DNA of 64,000 nt from Hyphomicrobiales bacterium (lineage in GTDB: Bacteria > Pseudomonadota > Alphaproteobacteria > Rhizobiales > Beijerinckiaceae): NCBI GenBank assembly GCA_900473415.1, contig UCLR01000009.1:1-64000 (forward strand). The letters run 5' to 3'. Shown here one piece after another: positions 30,237 to 39,180 of the stretch (its first letter is position 1; each line of letters begins with the position of its first letter). Position numbers and translations under genes: made by a program. Below the pieces are notes generated by a model. It made no database searches and had not been told where the DNA came from. It saw only the letters and a program-made list of their open reading frames with translations.

Positions 30237-30983
30237 TCAGTAGGTCGCCCGGCCGCCCGAAAGGTCGAAGACGCTGGCGGTGGTGAAGCTGTTCTCGGCC
30301 GAGGCCAGGAAGGCGACCATCGAGGCGACCTCGTCGGGCAGCAGGAAACGCCCGCGCGGGATCTTCGCCAGCATGTAGCCGATATGCTCCTCGCTCATCT
30401 GGTCGAAGATACGGGTGCGCGCCGCAGCCGGCGTGATGCAGTTCACCGCGATGTCCTTGTCCGCCAGCTCCTTGCCGAGCGACTTGGTCAGCGCGATCAC
30501 CGCCGCCTTCGAGGCCGAATAGGCCGAGGCGTTGGGATTGCCCTCCTTGCCGGCGATCGAGGCGACGAGGACGATGCGGCCGTAGTTGCGCTTGATCATC
30601 CCGGGCACGACCGAGCGGCAGCAATGCATGGTGCCGTCGACGTTCAGCCGCATCACGCGGGCCCAGTCCTCCAGCGGATATTCCCAGGTCTTGTGGTTGG
30701 GACCGGCGATGCCCGCGCTGGTCACGAGGATGTCGACGCTGCCGTGCTTGGCTTCCAGCGCGTCGGTCGCGGCCTGGACGGCGGCGGCATCGGTGACGTC
30801 GACCGCATGGCCGCTCGCGCCATGGCCGATCTCGGCGGCGGCCTTCTGGGCCAGCGCCCCGTCCACGTCCCAGATCGCGACCGTCGCGCCGCTGGCTGCG
30901 AAACGCTCGGCGACGGCGCGGCCGATCCCCTGCGCGCCGCCCGTCACGATGGCAACGCGGTTCTTTAAATCGATTTGGTTCAT
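30237..30983 (-). CDS. SDR-family oxidoreductase (3-oxoacyl-ACP reductase-like)
   Basis: A 248-residue NAD(P)-dependent short-chain dehydrogenase. Visible are the cofactor motif TGGAQGIG near the N-terminus, a catalytic Tyr-x-x-x-Lys as YSASKAAVIALTKSLGKEL and an active-site Ser in VLVASIAGKEG. IAVNCITPAAARTRIF is the usual C-terminal binding stretch. The acidic residue after strand 2 (AIWDVDG) favours NAD over NADP. The frame opens at 31100, but ATG 30983 is the only start matching the family. The substrate is unknown; sugar or fatty-acyl alcohol oxidation are both possible. Confidence 0.88.
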   Translation of the reverse strand: MNQIDLKNRVAIVTGGAQGIGRAVAERFAASGATVAIWDVDGALAQKAAAEIGHGASGHAVDVTDAAAVQAATDALEAKHGSVDILVTSAGIAGPNHKTWEYPLEDWARVMRLNVDGTMHCCRSVVPGMIKRNYGRIVLVASIAGKEGNPNASAYSASKAAVIALTKSLGKELADKDIAVNCITPAAARTRIFDQMSEEHIGYMLAKIPRGRFLLPDEVASMVAFLASAENSFTTASVFDLSGGRATY

Positions 30984-31388
30984 GCGGGGAGCCTCCCATG
31001 CCTTTGCGGGGCAACCTAGCGGGGACGTTCCGCCCCCGCCAGAGGCGTATCGTTCTTTCATGCGTAAATGGAATGTCAGGCATGCAATAAAGGAATGCAT
31101 GGGTCCGAAAGCGGCCTCAGCCGGCCGTTGATTCCGTGCCGCGATGGAACGGCCAGTGTCGTCGCTGTGCTATTGCGGCACGGGCTCTCGACCATGTCCG
31201 GCGCCGGAGCGCAGCAGCGTTTCAAGCCGAGACAAAATATCATCATTTACAAAGAGATACGTCAGGATGGGCATCTTCGGATCGGTGCTCGAATGTGTTC
31301 ACCTTGCCGGCCGGTTTGCCTTGACCTGCGTCCAAAACCCGCCAAGACATCCGCCTGAGCGAGCCCATCGGCTCAGGATTGGAAACAC
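30984..31388. other. Intergenic region between the SDR gene and the wecG-like gene
   Basis: About 400 bases between divergent genes. The perfect inverted repeat CATGCA (31081-31086) / TGCATG (31096-31101), 98 bases upstream of the SDR start, could be an operator. Less GC-rich DNA lies around 31220-31270 (ACAAAATATCATCATTTACA). The open frames here have no protein-like features. The promoter of the downstream polysaccharide genes should lie in its right half. Confidence 0.5.
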
Positions 31389-32192
31389 GTGCGCGCATCT
31401 CTTTCCATCGCGAGCGCCAGCGCCTCCCGAGGCCGGAACCGTCCGGGGCTCGCGAAGCGTAACATCGGCGGCGTCGGCATCGCCGTGAAGGAGCGCGAGA
31501 CCGCGATCGCGGAGATCCTCGATGCCGTCGAGACCGGCCGGCATGTGAAGCTGGCTTTCTGCAACGCCAATCTCGTGAATGTCGTTGCCGGCGACGCCGC
31601 ATTGCGGCGCAGTCTCTCGAAATTCCTGATGCTGCCGGACGGCATCGGCGTCGATATCGGCAGCCGGCTGCTGTATGGCGCGCCCTTCCCGGCCAATCTG
31701 AATGGCACTGACTTCTTTCCGGACCTCTTCGCCCGGTCGGAGCGGCCGCTCCATGTCGCCCTGCTCGGCGGCAAACCGGGCGTCCCGGACCGCGCCGCCG
31801 CGCGGCTCGCGCAGCGCTATCCGGCCCATCGCTTCAGCGTCGTCTCGCATGGCTATTACGAGCCGAGCGAGGAGAAGCGGCTGGTCGAGGGGCTGGAAGC
31901 CGAGCGGCCGGACCTTCTGCTCGTCGCCATGGGCAATCCGCTGCAGGAGCGCTTCATCGCCGACAGGCTGGCGTCCCAGCATGTGTCGGTCGCCGCCGGC
32001 GTCGGCGCGCTGTTCGACTTCCTCGCGGACGAAGTGTCCCGTGCGCCGAAGGCGATTCGCAAGGCCCGGCTCGAATGGGCCTACCGGCTCTGGCTGGAGC
32101 CGGCCCGGCTCTGGCGGCGCTATGTCGTCGGCAATCCGGTCTTCCTGCTGCGCATGGTCGGCCAGTATGTCCGTACTGGCGGGCGCGGCTGA
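31389..32192 (+). CDS. WecG/TagA/CpsF-family glycosyltransferase
   Basis: GT26-family enzyme that transfers a sugar from a nucleotide donor to a lipid-linked intermediate at the inner face of the membrane. The 267-residue protein shows FCNANLVNVVAGDAALRRSL, LPDGIGVDIGSRLLYG, NGTDFFPDLFARS and DLLLVAMGNPLQERFIADRL, all typical of the family. No membrane segment is seen; family members are peripheral. It starts with GTG 31389. The exact sugar is not predictable. It is the first gene of the 31.4-40.4 kb polysaccharide region, 9 bases before a DUF6492 gene. Confidence 0.92.
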   Translation: MRASLSIASASASRGRNRPGLAKRNIGGVGIAVKERETAIAEILDAVETGRHVKLAFCNANLVNVVAGDAALRRSLSKFLMLPDGIGVDIGSRLLYGAPFPANLNGTDFFPDLFARSERPLHVALLGGKPGVPDRAAARLAQRYPAHRFSVVSHGYYEPSEEKRLVEGLEAERPDLLLVAMGNPLQERFIADRLASQHVSVAAGVGALFDFLADEVSRAPKAIRKARLEWAYRLWLEPARLWRRYVVGNPVFLLRMVGQYVRTGGRG

Positions 32193-32201
32193 GTTCGGGG
32201 T

Positions 32202-33116
32202 TTGAGCATCACTGCAGCGAGTACCAGCTTCGCCCTGGCGACGCCGAGCTATAGGGGCGACGTCGAGCGCTGCCGGCTGCTCTGCGCCAGCATCGATCGC
32301 TTCGTCGCCGGCCATGCGGTCCATTACCTGCTGATCGAGGATCGCGACCTCCCGCTGTTTCGCCAGTTCGAAGGCCCGCGCCGGCGCGTCCTGGCGGAAT
32401 CCGAGCTGCTGCCGTCATGGCTGAAATCCCGGCCGGACCCGTTCAGCCTCGGCCGACGCCGCGTCTGGACCGGCCTCGGGGCCGCCGCTCGCGGTGTGCC
32501 GCCGCTGCGGGGCTGGCATGCGCAGCAGCTGCGCAAATTCGCCGTCGCGAAGGCCAGCGCCGAGGACGTGATCCTCTTCGCCGATTCCGACATGCTCTTC
32601 GTCAGGCCCTTCGACGCCCGGAGCCTCGAGAAGGACGGCGCCACCCGCCTCTACCGCAAGCCCGACGCCATCACCGCCGACATGGCGCGCCACCGGCCCT
32701 GGTGCGAGAACGCCTCGACCGTGCTCGGCCTCGGCGCGCCGGGCTATCCGGGTCCGGATTACATCAACAACATGGTGAGCTGGCGCCGCGAGCATGTGCT
32801 GGCGATGCTCGAGCTGATCGAGCGCCGCAGCGGCCGCGACTGGGTGAGCGCCATCGCCCGCGACCGGCAGTTCTCCGAGTACATGATCTACGGCTATTAC
32901 GTCGAACGCGTTCTGGGGCTCGAGGCCGCGGGCCACTGGCCGGACCCGCGCGAGCTCTGCAAGGTCTACTGGTTCAACGAGGATGTCGAAGGCTTCGACC
33001 TGCTCGAATCCTTCGAGGACGTGCTCGAGCCCTGGCAGGTCGCCGTCGGCGTGCAGTCCTTCATCGGCGAGCCGCTGGAGCGGATCCGCGCCCTGTTCGA
33101 GCAGGCGTCAGCGTAA
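32202..33116 (+). CDS. DUF6492-like putative glycosyltransferase
   Basis: A 304-residue soluble protein. It starts with ATPSYRGDVERCRLLCASID and carries an acidic motif FADSDMLFVRPFD (DxD type, expected to bind a nucleotide sugar and metal). RPWCENASTVLGLGAPGYPGPDYINNMVSWRREHV and a tryptophan-rich C-terminus follow. This fits the DUF6492 family of putative glycosyltransferases in my memory. The start TTG 32202 is uncertain because its GGGG is only 1-2 bases away; no ATG or GTG start upstream fits better. Its end overlaps the flippase gene on the other strand by 9 bases. Confidence 0.75.
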   Translation: MSITAASTSFALATPSYRGDVERCRLLCASIDRFVAGHAVHYLLIEDRDLPLFRQFEGPRRRVLAESELLPSWLKSRPDPFSLGRRRVWTGLGAAARGVPPLRGWHAQQLRKFAVAKASAEDVILFADSDMLFVRPFDARSLEKDGATRLYRKPDAITADMARHRPWCENASTVLGLGAPGYPGPDYINNMVSWRREHVLAMLELIERRSGRDWVSAIARDRQFSEYMIYGYYVERVLGLEAAGHWPDPRELCKVYWFNEDVEGFDLLESFEDVLEPWQVAVGVQSFIGEPLERIRALFEQASA

Positions 33117-34352
33117 GACCGGCCGTCCCGTCCGCACGAGCAGCGGATAGGTGAAGCCGGCCGAGAGCAGATAGACCAAGCCGAAGACGAGGTTCATCCA
33201 CTCCGCCCATGCGTCGCCCTCGCTGAAATGCGTCATGACGAGCGCGATCAGCCCGGCCTTGAGCGCGGTCAGCATCGCGAGGAGCAGAATGCGCGAGCCC
33301 GTCCGTTCCCGCGCATAGAGCAGGTCGGCGTGATACTCGACGAGGTTGCGGAAGGCCGGCACCAGCAGCATCGGCGCGAAGAGATAGGCAGCCTGCGAGA
33401 CGTTGCGGCCCAGCAAACCCGGAAACGGCATCAGCGCCAGGATCACGGCGGCAAGTCCCACGGTCGAGATCAGGGCGATGCCGACCTCGAAGCCGGCGAG
33501 CCGTTTCACCCCTCCGAGCCAGCGGTCCTGCATGATCTTCTGCACCATCATCTGGTTGAAGCTGCGCACCGGCATCGCGGTCAGGTCGATCACCCGGAAG
33601 GCGATGGCGTAGAGACCGGCGGTGCGCTCGCCGGCGATGCCGAGCACCAGGAGCTTGTCGAGCTCGGATTGGATGTAGAAGACGATGTCGGCCGTGCCCG
33701 CGAAGACGGCGTCCGCCATGCGGCGCGGATAGAGGCTGCGCACGAAGCGCCAGCGCGAGGCCGGCAGGAAGGCCGTCAGTGCGATCAGCGCGCTCGCCAT
33801 CGTCGCGACGCAATAGGCGAAGACCCAGCTCTCAAGGCTGGCCTGGCCCAGTGTGACGAAGATCAGCGCCGCGAGCGTCCGCAGGCTCGAGCCGATGATG
33901 ACGAGCAGTGCGGCCTGCCGGAAGCGCCTCAGCCCGTTGTTGACGATGCAGACGACCTCGACGACGCGCCAGCCCAGCACCTCTGCGCCGATGACCGCGG
34001 CAAAGGGCAGGACGGCGAGGCGGTCGGCGAAGAGCAGGAGGTAGGCGAGTGCGGCGACTGCGCCGATCAGCGGCAATGATGCGAGCGCGAGCCCGGCGAA
34101 GCCACCGAGATAGGCGCCGAGCAGGCGCGGCTTGACGATGGCGACGCGGTAGAGCGGCGAGACGAAGCCGAAGGCGAGCAGCCGCGACAGGATCAGCCCG
34201 GTCGACGAGGCGGTGGCGAAAAGGCCGAACGCGCCGAGAGTCAACGTATTGGCAACGATAAGGAAGTAGACAAGGGAGATGACGAGCCGGCCGGCCGAGC
34301 CGCTCAGGATCGTGAGGTAGGCAATAATGGCGGCACGATCTGGCAGCAGCAT
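33108..34352 (-). CDS. Polysaccharide flippase (Wzx-like, MOP superfamily)
   Basis: A polytopic inner-membrane protein of about 414 residues with some 12 hydrophobic segments. It starts MLLPDRAAIIAYLTILSGSAG. The conserved first helix region (VYFLIVANTLTLGAFGLFAT) and ELDKLLVLGIAGERTAGLYA are typical of O-antigen/exopolysaccharide flippases. It would move undecaprenyl-linked repeat units to the periplasm. ATG 34352 has CGGAAACGGACC just upstream; ATG 34400 would add 16 basic residues. It is divergent from the GH10 gene. Confidence 0.85.
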   Translation of the reverse strand: MLLPDRAAIIAYLTILSGSAGRLVISLVYFLIVANTLTLGAFGLFATASSTGLILSRLLAFGFVSPLYRVAIVKPRLLGAYLGGFAGLALASLPLIGAVAALAYLLLFADRLAVLPFAAVIGAEVLGWRVVEVVCIVNNGLRRFRQAALLVIIGSSLRTLAALIFVTLGQASLESWVFAYCVATMASALIALTAFLPASRWRFVRSLYPRRMADAVFAGTADIVFYIQSELDKLLVLGIAGERTAGLYAIAFRVIDLTAMPVRSFNQMMVQKIMQDRWLGGVKRLAGFEVGIALISTVGLAAVILALMPFPGLLGRNVSQAAYLFAPMLLVPAFRNLVEYHADLLYARERTGSRILLLAMLTALKAGLIALVMTHFSEGDAWAEWMNLVFGLVYLLSAGFTYPLLVRTGRPVLR

Positions 34353-34531
34353 GGTCCGTTTCCGCGGCGGCTGGCCCGGCGCGTGCCTCTGGCATGACAT
34401 ATGACGGTTTCGTCAATAGCCGAGAGGCGTTGAACGACCCTAAACGACAGCACCTCAGAATAGGGCCCTGGAAACCGCCATTGAAACCGCCTTTGCCGAT
34501 GCGTGAGACCGAAGCGGACCGGAACGGCGCG

Positions 34532-35602
34532 ATGCCGACGCGGCGCGAGCTGCTGCGCGGCGGCGCGGCCTCCGTGCTGGCGGGTGCTGTCCCCGGATCG
34601 GGGTCGGCCCAGGCGGCGGCGCAGCCCATTCCCTTCGGCTCGGCCGCCGAGATCGGCGCCTTTCGCGAGGATGCGCGCTATCGCGAAGCGCTGAAGCGCT
34701 ATTGCGACGTCATCGTGCCGATGAACGATCTGAAATGGCAGGCTCTGCGGCACGACCGTCCGCGCTTCGATTTCTCGGGCGCCGACGAGATCGTCGCTTT
34801 CGCTGCGGCCAACGGCAAGGCACTGCGCGGCCACACCCTGCTCTGGGGCGAGGCGCTGCCGCCCTGGGCCAAGGAGATCGCGAGCCGGGCGGAGGCCGAG
34901 CGCGAGCTCGTCAACCACATCGAGATCGTCGTCGACCGCTACAAGGGCCGGATCGCGACCTGGGACGTGGTCAACGAGGTCATCAAGTTCGAGCCTGAGC
35001 CCGGCGCGCCCTATCGCGACACGATCTGGCAGCGCTTGCTCGGTCCGGAGCATATCGAGATCGCCTTTCGCACCGCCGCGCGGGTCGATCCCAAGGCGCG
35101 GCTCGTCCTCAACGACTTCCTGTTCGAGGAGGCGGCTCCCGCCGGAGCCGCGCGCCGCAAGGTCGCGCTCGACACCTTCCGGCGCCTCAAGGACAAGGGC
35201 ATTCCCGTCCATGGCCTCGGCATCCAGGCCCATCTCTATGGCGAGAAGGAGCTCGACCTCGACGGGCTCCAGCATTTCCTGCGCGATCTCGATGCGCTCG
35301 GCCTCGATGTCGAGATCACCGAGCTCGACGTCATCGACTGGAAGCTGCCGGCGGACCCCGCCCGGCGCGACAAGCTGGCCGCCGACAGGGTTTCCGGCTT
35401 CCTGGGGGCGGTCGTCGCCGCCAAGCAGCCGAAGGCGATCGTCACCTGGGGGCTGACCGACCGCTATTCCTGGGTGCAGGATGTTTTTCCGCGCGGGGAT
35501 GGCGCCCGGGCCCGGCCCTTGCCGCTCGATGCCGACTATCGCCAGAAGCCCATGATGGCCGTGCTCGAGCGCACCCGGCGCGGCACAGCCGCCAGAAAGT
35601 GA
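34532..35602 (+). CDS. GH10 family endo-glycanase with Tat signal
   Basis: A 356-residue exported glycoside hydrolase. The N-terminus MPTRRELLRGGAASVLAGAV has a twin-arginine motif and a hydrophobic stretch, so it should fold in the cytoplasm and leave by Tat. The (beta/alpha)8 GH10 domain is intact. It has RGHTLLWGEALPPWA, the acid/base Glu in ATWDVVNEVI, FLFEEAAPAGAARRK, the region IPVHGLGIQAHLYGE and the nucleophile Glu in VEITELDVID. The family is best known for beta-1,4-xylanases. In this context, inside an exopolysaccharide region, it more likely trims the cell's own polymer. ATG 34499 and ATG 34394 are upstream alternatives. Its stop is four bases from the GTG alternative start of the next gene. 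Confidence 0.9.
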   Translation: MPTRRELLRGGAASVLAGAVPGSGSAQAAAQPIPFGSAAEIGAFREDARYREALKRYCDVIVPMNDLKWQALRHDRPRFDFSGADEIVAFAAANGKALRGHTLLWGEALPPWAKEIASRAEAERELVNHIEIVVDRYKGRIATWDVVNEVIKFEPEPGAPYRDTIWQRLLGPEHIEIAFRTAARVDPKARLVLNDFLFEEAAPAGAARRKVALDTFRRLKDKGIPVHGLGIQAHLYGEKELDLDGLQHFLRDLDALGLDVEITELDVIDWKLPADPARRDKLAADRVSGFLGAVVAAKQPKAIVTWGLTDRYSWVQDVFPRGDGARARPLPLDADYRQKPMMAVLERTRRGTAARK

Positions 35603-35613
35603 AGCGTTGCGTC

Positions 35614-38049
35614 ATGTTCACCACTGAGCCGGCTGTGAAGGAACGACAGGAGGCGCCCGATCGTCGGGAGCGGCCTGCCGCGCCTTTCGCCCTGCCGCTG
35701 GCGCAGCTGACCGATCCGACCTGGATCGCGGCGACGCTCTGGCGCCGCCGCGGGCTGATCCTGCTGATGGCGCTCCTCGGCTTCGTCCTGGGTGTGCTCT
35801 TCAGCTTCATGATCCCGCCGAAATACGTCTCGACGGCACAGCTCTTCATCGATCCGCGCGATCTGCGCGTGCTCCAGAACGAGGTTTCTCCCAATACGGT
35901 CGGCAGCGACCCGACCTCGATCGCCGGCTATCTGGAAAGCCAGGCGCGGGTCATCGCCTCCGACAGCATCAAGTCGCGCGTCGTCGAGCGACTCGGCCTC
36001 GACAAGGACCCGGATTACGGCGGCGGGGCGAGCCGCGGCTTGTTCTCGGGGCTGTTCTCCGCGCGCGAAGCGCCCGGCTCTCCGAGCCGCTCGATGCTCT
36101 ATGCGCTGGCGGCGCTCGACAAGAACGTCGCGGTTCACCGCGGCGAGCGCACCTTTGTCATCGACATCTCGGCGACGGCGCAGGACCCGGACAAGGCGGC
36201 GAAGATCGCCAACGCGATGGCCGAGGGCTTCCTCGAGGATCAGGCGGCCGTCCGTGCCGAGGCCGCCCAGCGCGCCACCGCGGCCCTGACCGGACGCCTG
36301 AAGGAGCTGCGCGACAGGCTGCGCAGCGCCGAGGACAAGGCCCAGAAATATCGGGAAGCCAACAATCTCGTCGGCATCGGCGGCAAATCGCTGAGCGAGG
36401 AGCAGCTCGCTCTCAACAACGCCCAGCTCGTCGCGGCTCGCACGCGCACCACCGAGGCCAAGGCGAAATACGACCAGATCATCAACACGCGCGCCGCCAG
36501 CCTCGAAGCGGGCGCCGCGCCCGAGGCCGTTTCCTCCAACACGATGACGGCGCTGCGCGCCCAGCTCGGCGCCGCACTCGCCCGGGAGGCTGATCTCGTC
36601 GCCTCGCTCGGGGAGCGCCACCCCTTGCTGACCGCGGCGCAGGCGCAGGTGCGCGACGCGCGCCGCCAGATCACCGAGGAGCTTGCCCGCATCGGCCGCT
36701 CGGCCAAAGTCGAATATGACCGTGCCCTCGATGCCGAGCGTCAGCTTGCCAATCGCGTCGACCAGCTCACCACCACCCAATATGCGGCCGGCCGCGCTTC
36801 GGTGGAGCTGCGCGAGCTCGAGCGCGAGGTCGAATCCTCGCGCGCCATCTACGAAGCTTTCCTGCGCCGCGCCCGCGAGACCGGTGAGCTCGGCGGCGTC
36901 GATACCACCAATGCCCGCGTCATCAGCCCGGCCATGCCGCCGCTGGAGAAGAGCGGCATCAGCCGCCGCACGCTGGCCATGCTCGGCACCGTCGCCGGTG
37001 GCGGCCTCGGGGCGCTGCTGGCGCTGACGCTCGCCATCTTCGTGATACCGCTTCCGCCGCCGCCCGTTCGCGAAGAGGCTCCGGCGCGCCGACCGTTCTG
37101 GCGCCGGGCTCCGCGCGCCGTCACATCGCCTCCGCCTGAGGAGCCGGCCACTCCTGCACCGATCGCACCGCCGCCTGTCGTCGCACCATCGGAGCCGCCG
37201 GCTCAGAAACCCGCACCGGCCTCGCCGGGCAAAGCCGCGGCGGATTCCAGCAAGGTCGCGGCCCAGGATGTCCCGAAAGACGCCGCGGCCAGTGGCTGGC
37301 GCCGGCTGATCGCGATTCCCGGGGGGCAGCCGGCCCGCAACGCCGCCGCGCCGGCGCCTGAGCTGCGCGTGCTCGGCACCGTGCCGAACGTCCGCCATCG
37401 CCGCTGGCGCAGCGAGATCGCCGATCCGCGCTCGGTCTTCCAGTCGCAGGCCCATCTCGTCGATGTCATCGACAAGCCGCAGGGCGCCTTCGCGCGGTCG
37501 ATCGCCGCGATCCGCGCCGTGCTGGCGAAGGATGGCAGTCGCCGCCGCATCCTCGTCCTCGGGCTGCAGCCGCAGGCGGGCGCCACCACGGTCGCGCTCA
37601 ACCTCGCGCTCGATGCCGCACAGGCCGGCCTGCCGGCGCTGCTCGTCGATGCCGGCGAGGGCTCGCTCGGCCTCACCCGCATCTTCGCCGGCGATGCCCC
37701 GGCCGGCCTCGCGGAGGTGATCGGCGGGAACGCTTCGGTTGCGCGCACCGCCTGCAAGGACGAAGGAACCGGCCTCGCCTTCCTGCCGCGCGTCGGCAAT
37801 ATTCCCGCGCCGGGCGCGAGCGCGATCCAGTCCAGCCTGTTCGGCGCGGCCCATCGCTTCGGGCCGATCATCGTCGATGGCGGCAGCCGCCGGGCCGATG
37901 CGCTCGCCAGGCGTTTTGCCGAGGCGGCGGACGATATCGTGCTGGTGGCGCGCGGCGCTGAGCCCTCAAAGGCGGAGATCGAGCGCTGGCAGGCCGAACT
38001 CGGGCCTCAGGCCGCGAAGCTCGCCGGCATCGTCGTCAACGCGGCCTAG
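35614..38049 (+). CDS. Wzz/BY-kinase-like exopolysaccharide chain-length protein with degenerate P-loop
   Basis: An 811-residue protein of the Wzc/ExoP type. An N-terminal membrane segment (LILLMALLGFVLGVLFSFMI) comes first, then the Wzz domain and a long periplasmic coiled-coil region (about 210-420) with PPLEKSGISRRTLAMLGTVA. A second membrane segment lies near 450-475. A Pro/Ala-rich linker leads to a C-terminal cytoplasmic ATPase-like domain. That domain keeps the fold (VALNLALDAAQAGLPALLVDAGEGSLGL; IIVDGG). Its Walker A reads PQAGATT, where active BY-kinases have G-K-S/T. The lysine position is Ala657 and no C-terminal tyrosine cluster is present. It probably controls polymerisation/export without kinase activity. 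ATG 35614 is used; GTG 35599 is possible. Confidence 0.88.
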   Translation: MFTTEPAVKERQEAPDRRERPAAPFALPLAQLTDPTWIAATLWRRRGLILLMALLGFVLGVLFSFMIPPKYVSTAQLFIDPRDLRVLQNEVSPNTVGSDPTSIAGYLESQARVIASDSIKSRVVERLGLDKDPDYGGGASRGLFSGLFSAREAPGSPSRSMLYALAALDKNVAVHRGERTFVIDISATAQDPDKAAKIANAMAEGFLEDQAAVRAEAAQRATAALTGRLKELRDRLRSAEDKAQKYREANNLVGIGGKSLSEEQLALNNAQLVAARTRTTEAKAKYDQIINTRAASLEAGAAPEAVSSNTMTALRAQLGAALAREADLVASLGERHPLLTAAQAQVRDARRQITEELARIGRSAKVEYDRALDAERQLANRVDQLTTTQYAAGRASVELRELEREVESSRAIYEAFLRRARETGELGGVDTTNARVISPAMPPLEKSGISRRTLAMLGTVAGGGLGALLALTLAIFVIPLPPPPVREEAPARRPFWRRAPRAVTSPPPEEPATPAPIAPPPVVAPSEPPAQKPAPASPGKAAADSSKVAAQDVPKDAAASGWRRLIAIPGGQPARNAAAPAPELRVLGTVPNVRHRRWRSEIADPRSVFQSQAHLVDVIDKPQGAFARSIAAIRAVLAKDGSRRRILVLGLQPQAGATTVALNLALDAAQAGLPALLVDAGEGSLGLTRIFAGDAPAGLAEVIGGNASVARTACKDEGTGLAFLPRVGNIPAPGASAIQSSLFGAAHRFGPIIVDGGSRRADALARRFAEAADDIVLVARGAEPSKAEIERWQAELGPQAAKLAGIVVNAA

Positions 38050-39050
38050 TTCTTCTCGGGCTTGCGGTACTGCTCGTTGGCGACGCCGAATTCGGACATG
38101 AGCCGTCCCCAGGCGACCTGCGCGTGATAGAGGCCGATCAGCCCCGAGCCGGTGCGGATGCCAAGCGCGATGCCGCGCGGCACGGAAGCCGCCAGCAGCG
38201 CGAAGGACTTCGCCAGCACGCGTAGCCGGCCGGTCAGGCCGGGATTCTGGCGCCGCGCGATCCGGGCCGAGATCGCGCCGTTGCGCAGGCCGCGCGCCGC
38301 GATCCAGTCGAACTCGCTGCGTCGTGCCGGCATGGTTTCGCGCTGCGCTGCTTCCTGCACCCACCAGAAGCGGAGGCCGGCCGCCCTGGCGCGGATGAAG
38401 AAGTCCGTGTCACCGCCGCCGGTGAAGTCGAAATTCTCGTCGAGGAAGGGGAAGCCGAGTCGCTCCAGCACCTCGCGCCGGATCAGGTAGTTGGCGCTCG
38501 AATAGAGGATCGGCACCGGTCCGGAGGCGCTGTAATGCGAGCGGAAGACCGGATGCGCCGAAAGCCAGGCGCGCGAGGCGTCGGCGAAGACAGGCCTCAC
38601 CGCGCCCCCGAACAGCTCGGCCGGAGCCGTCGCGGCGGCTTTCAGGAAGGCATCCAGCCAGCCGGGCTCAGCCTCCTCGTCATCGTCGATGCCGAGCACC
38701 TGCTTCAGCGCCGGAAAGCGCGTCAGCGCGCAGCGCCAGGCGGCGTTATAGGCCTTGCAGTTGCCCTGGCGCGGCTCGACGATCACCAGCCCCTTGAACA
38801 GCCCGGCCGCGAGCAGGGCGCTGGCCCGCAGGCCGCCGGCCCGCTCGACGCCCTCGTTCTCGACGACGATCACCGCGAAATCATGCCCGCCCTGTTGCGC
38901 CTCCAGCGAGCGCAGCGTCGCTTCCAGCATGTCGGGCCGCTTGAAGGTCGGCACACAGACGACGCTCTCGACGCCGGCGAGCGCCTCGGGAGGCGATTGG
39001 GCGATCACCTCGAAGGTTTCCGGCGGATCGAAGGACAGGGACGTCGTCAT
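38046..39050 (-). CDS. Family 2 glycosyltransferase
   Basis: A 334-residue GT-A-type inverting glycosyltransferase. It has SVVCVPTFKRPDMLEATLRS (nucleotide-binding strand 1), FAVIVVENEGVERAGG, a DDDEEAEPG acidic motif in place of DxD, and FDFTGGGDTDFFIRARAAG (catalytic-base region). A short basic C-terminus with two weak hydrophobic stretches may bind the membrane. ATG 39050 is used; the open frame runs to 39596 but the upstream part is not protein-like. It overlaps the Wzc-like gene by 4 bases tail-to-tail. Confidence 0.87.
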   Translation of the reverse strand: MTTSLSFDPPETFEVIAQSPPEALAGVESVVCVPTFKRPDMLEATLRSLEAQQGGHDFAVIVVENEGVERAGGLRASALLAAGLFKGLVIVEPRQGNCKAYNAAWRCALTRFPALKQVLGIDDDEEAEPGWLDAFLKAAATAPAELFGGAVRPVFADASRAWLSAHPVFRSHYSASGPVPILYSSANYLIRREVLERLGFPFLDENFDFTGGGDTDFFIRARAAGLRFWWVQEAAQRETMPARRSEFDWIAARGLRNGAISARIARRQNPGLTGRLRVLAKSFALLAASVPRGIALGIRTGSGLIGLYHAQVAWGRLMSEFGVANEQYRKPEKN

Positions 39051-39180
39051 GGCACGGGAGCTTACGTCGTCGCGGCTTAAGGTTCGGTGTTTGCCGGCTC
39101 GTTCAGCATAGTTGTGTCCGTCGCTTGACCTGCCGCGGCAATGAGGGGACTGAGGCAGCATTCTCCATAGAGCCCCATCC

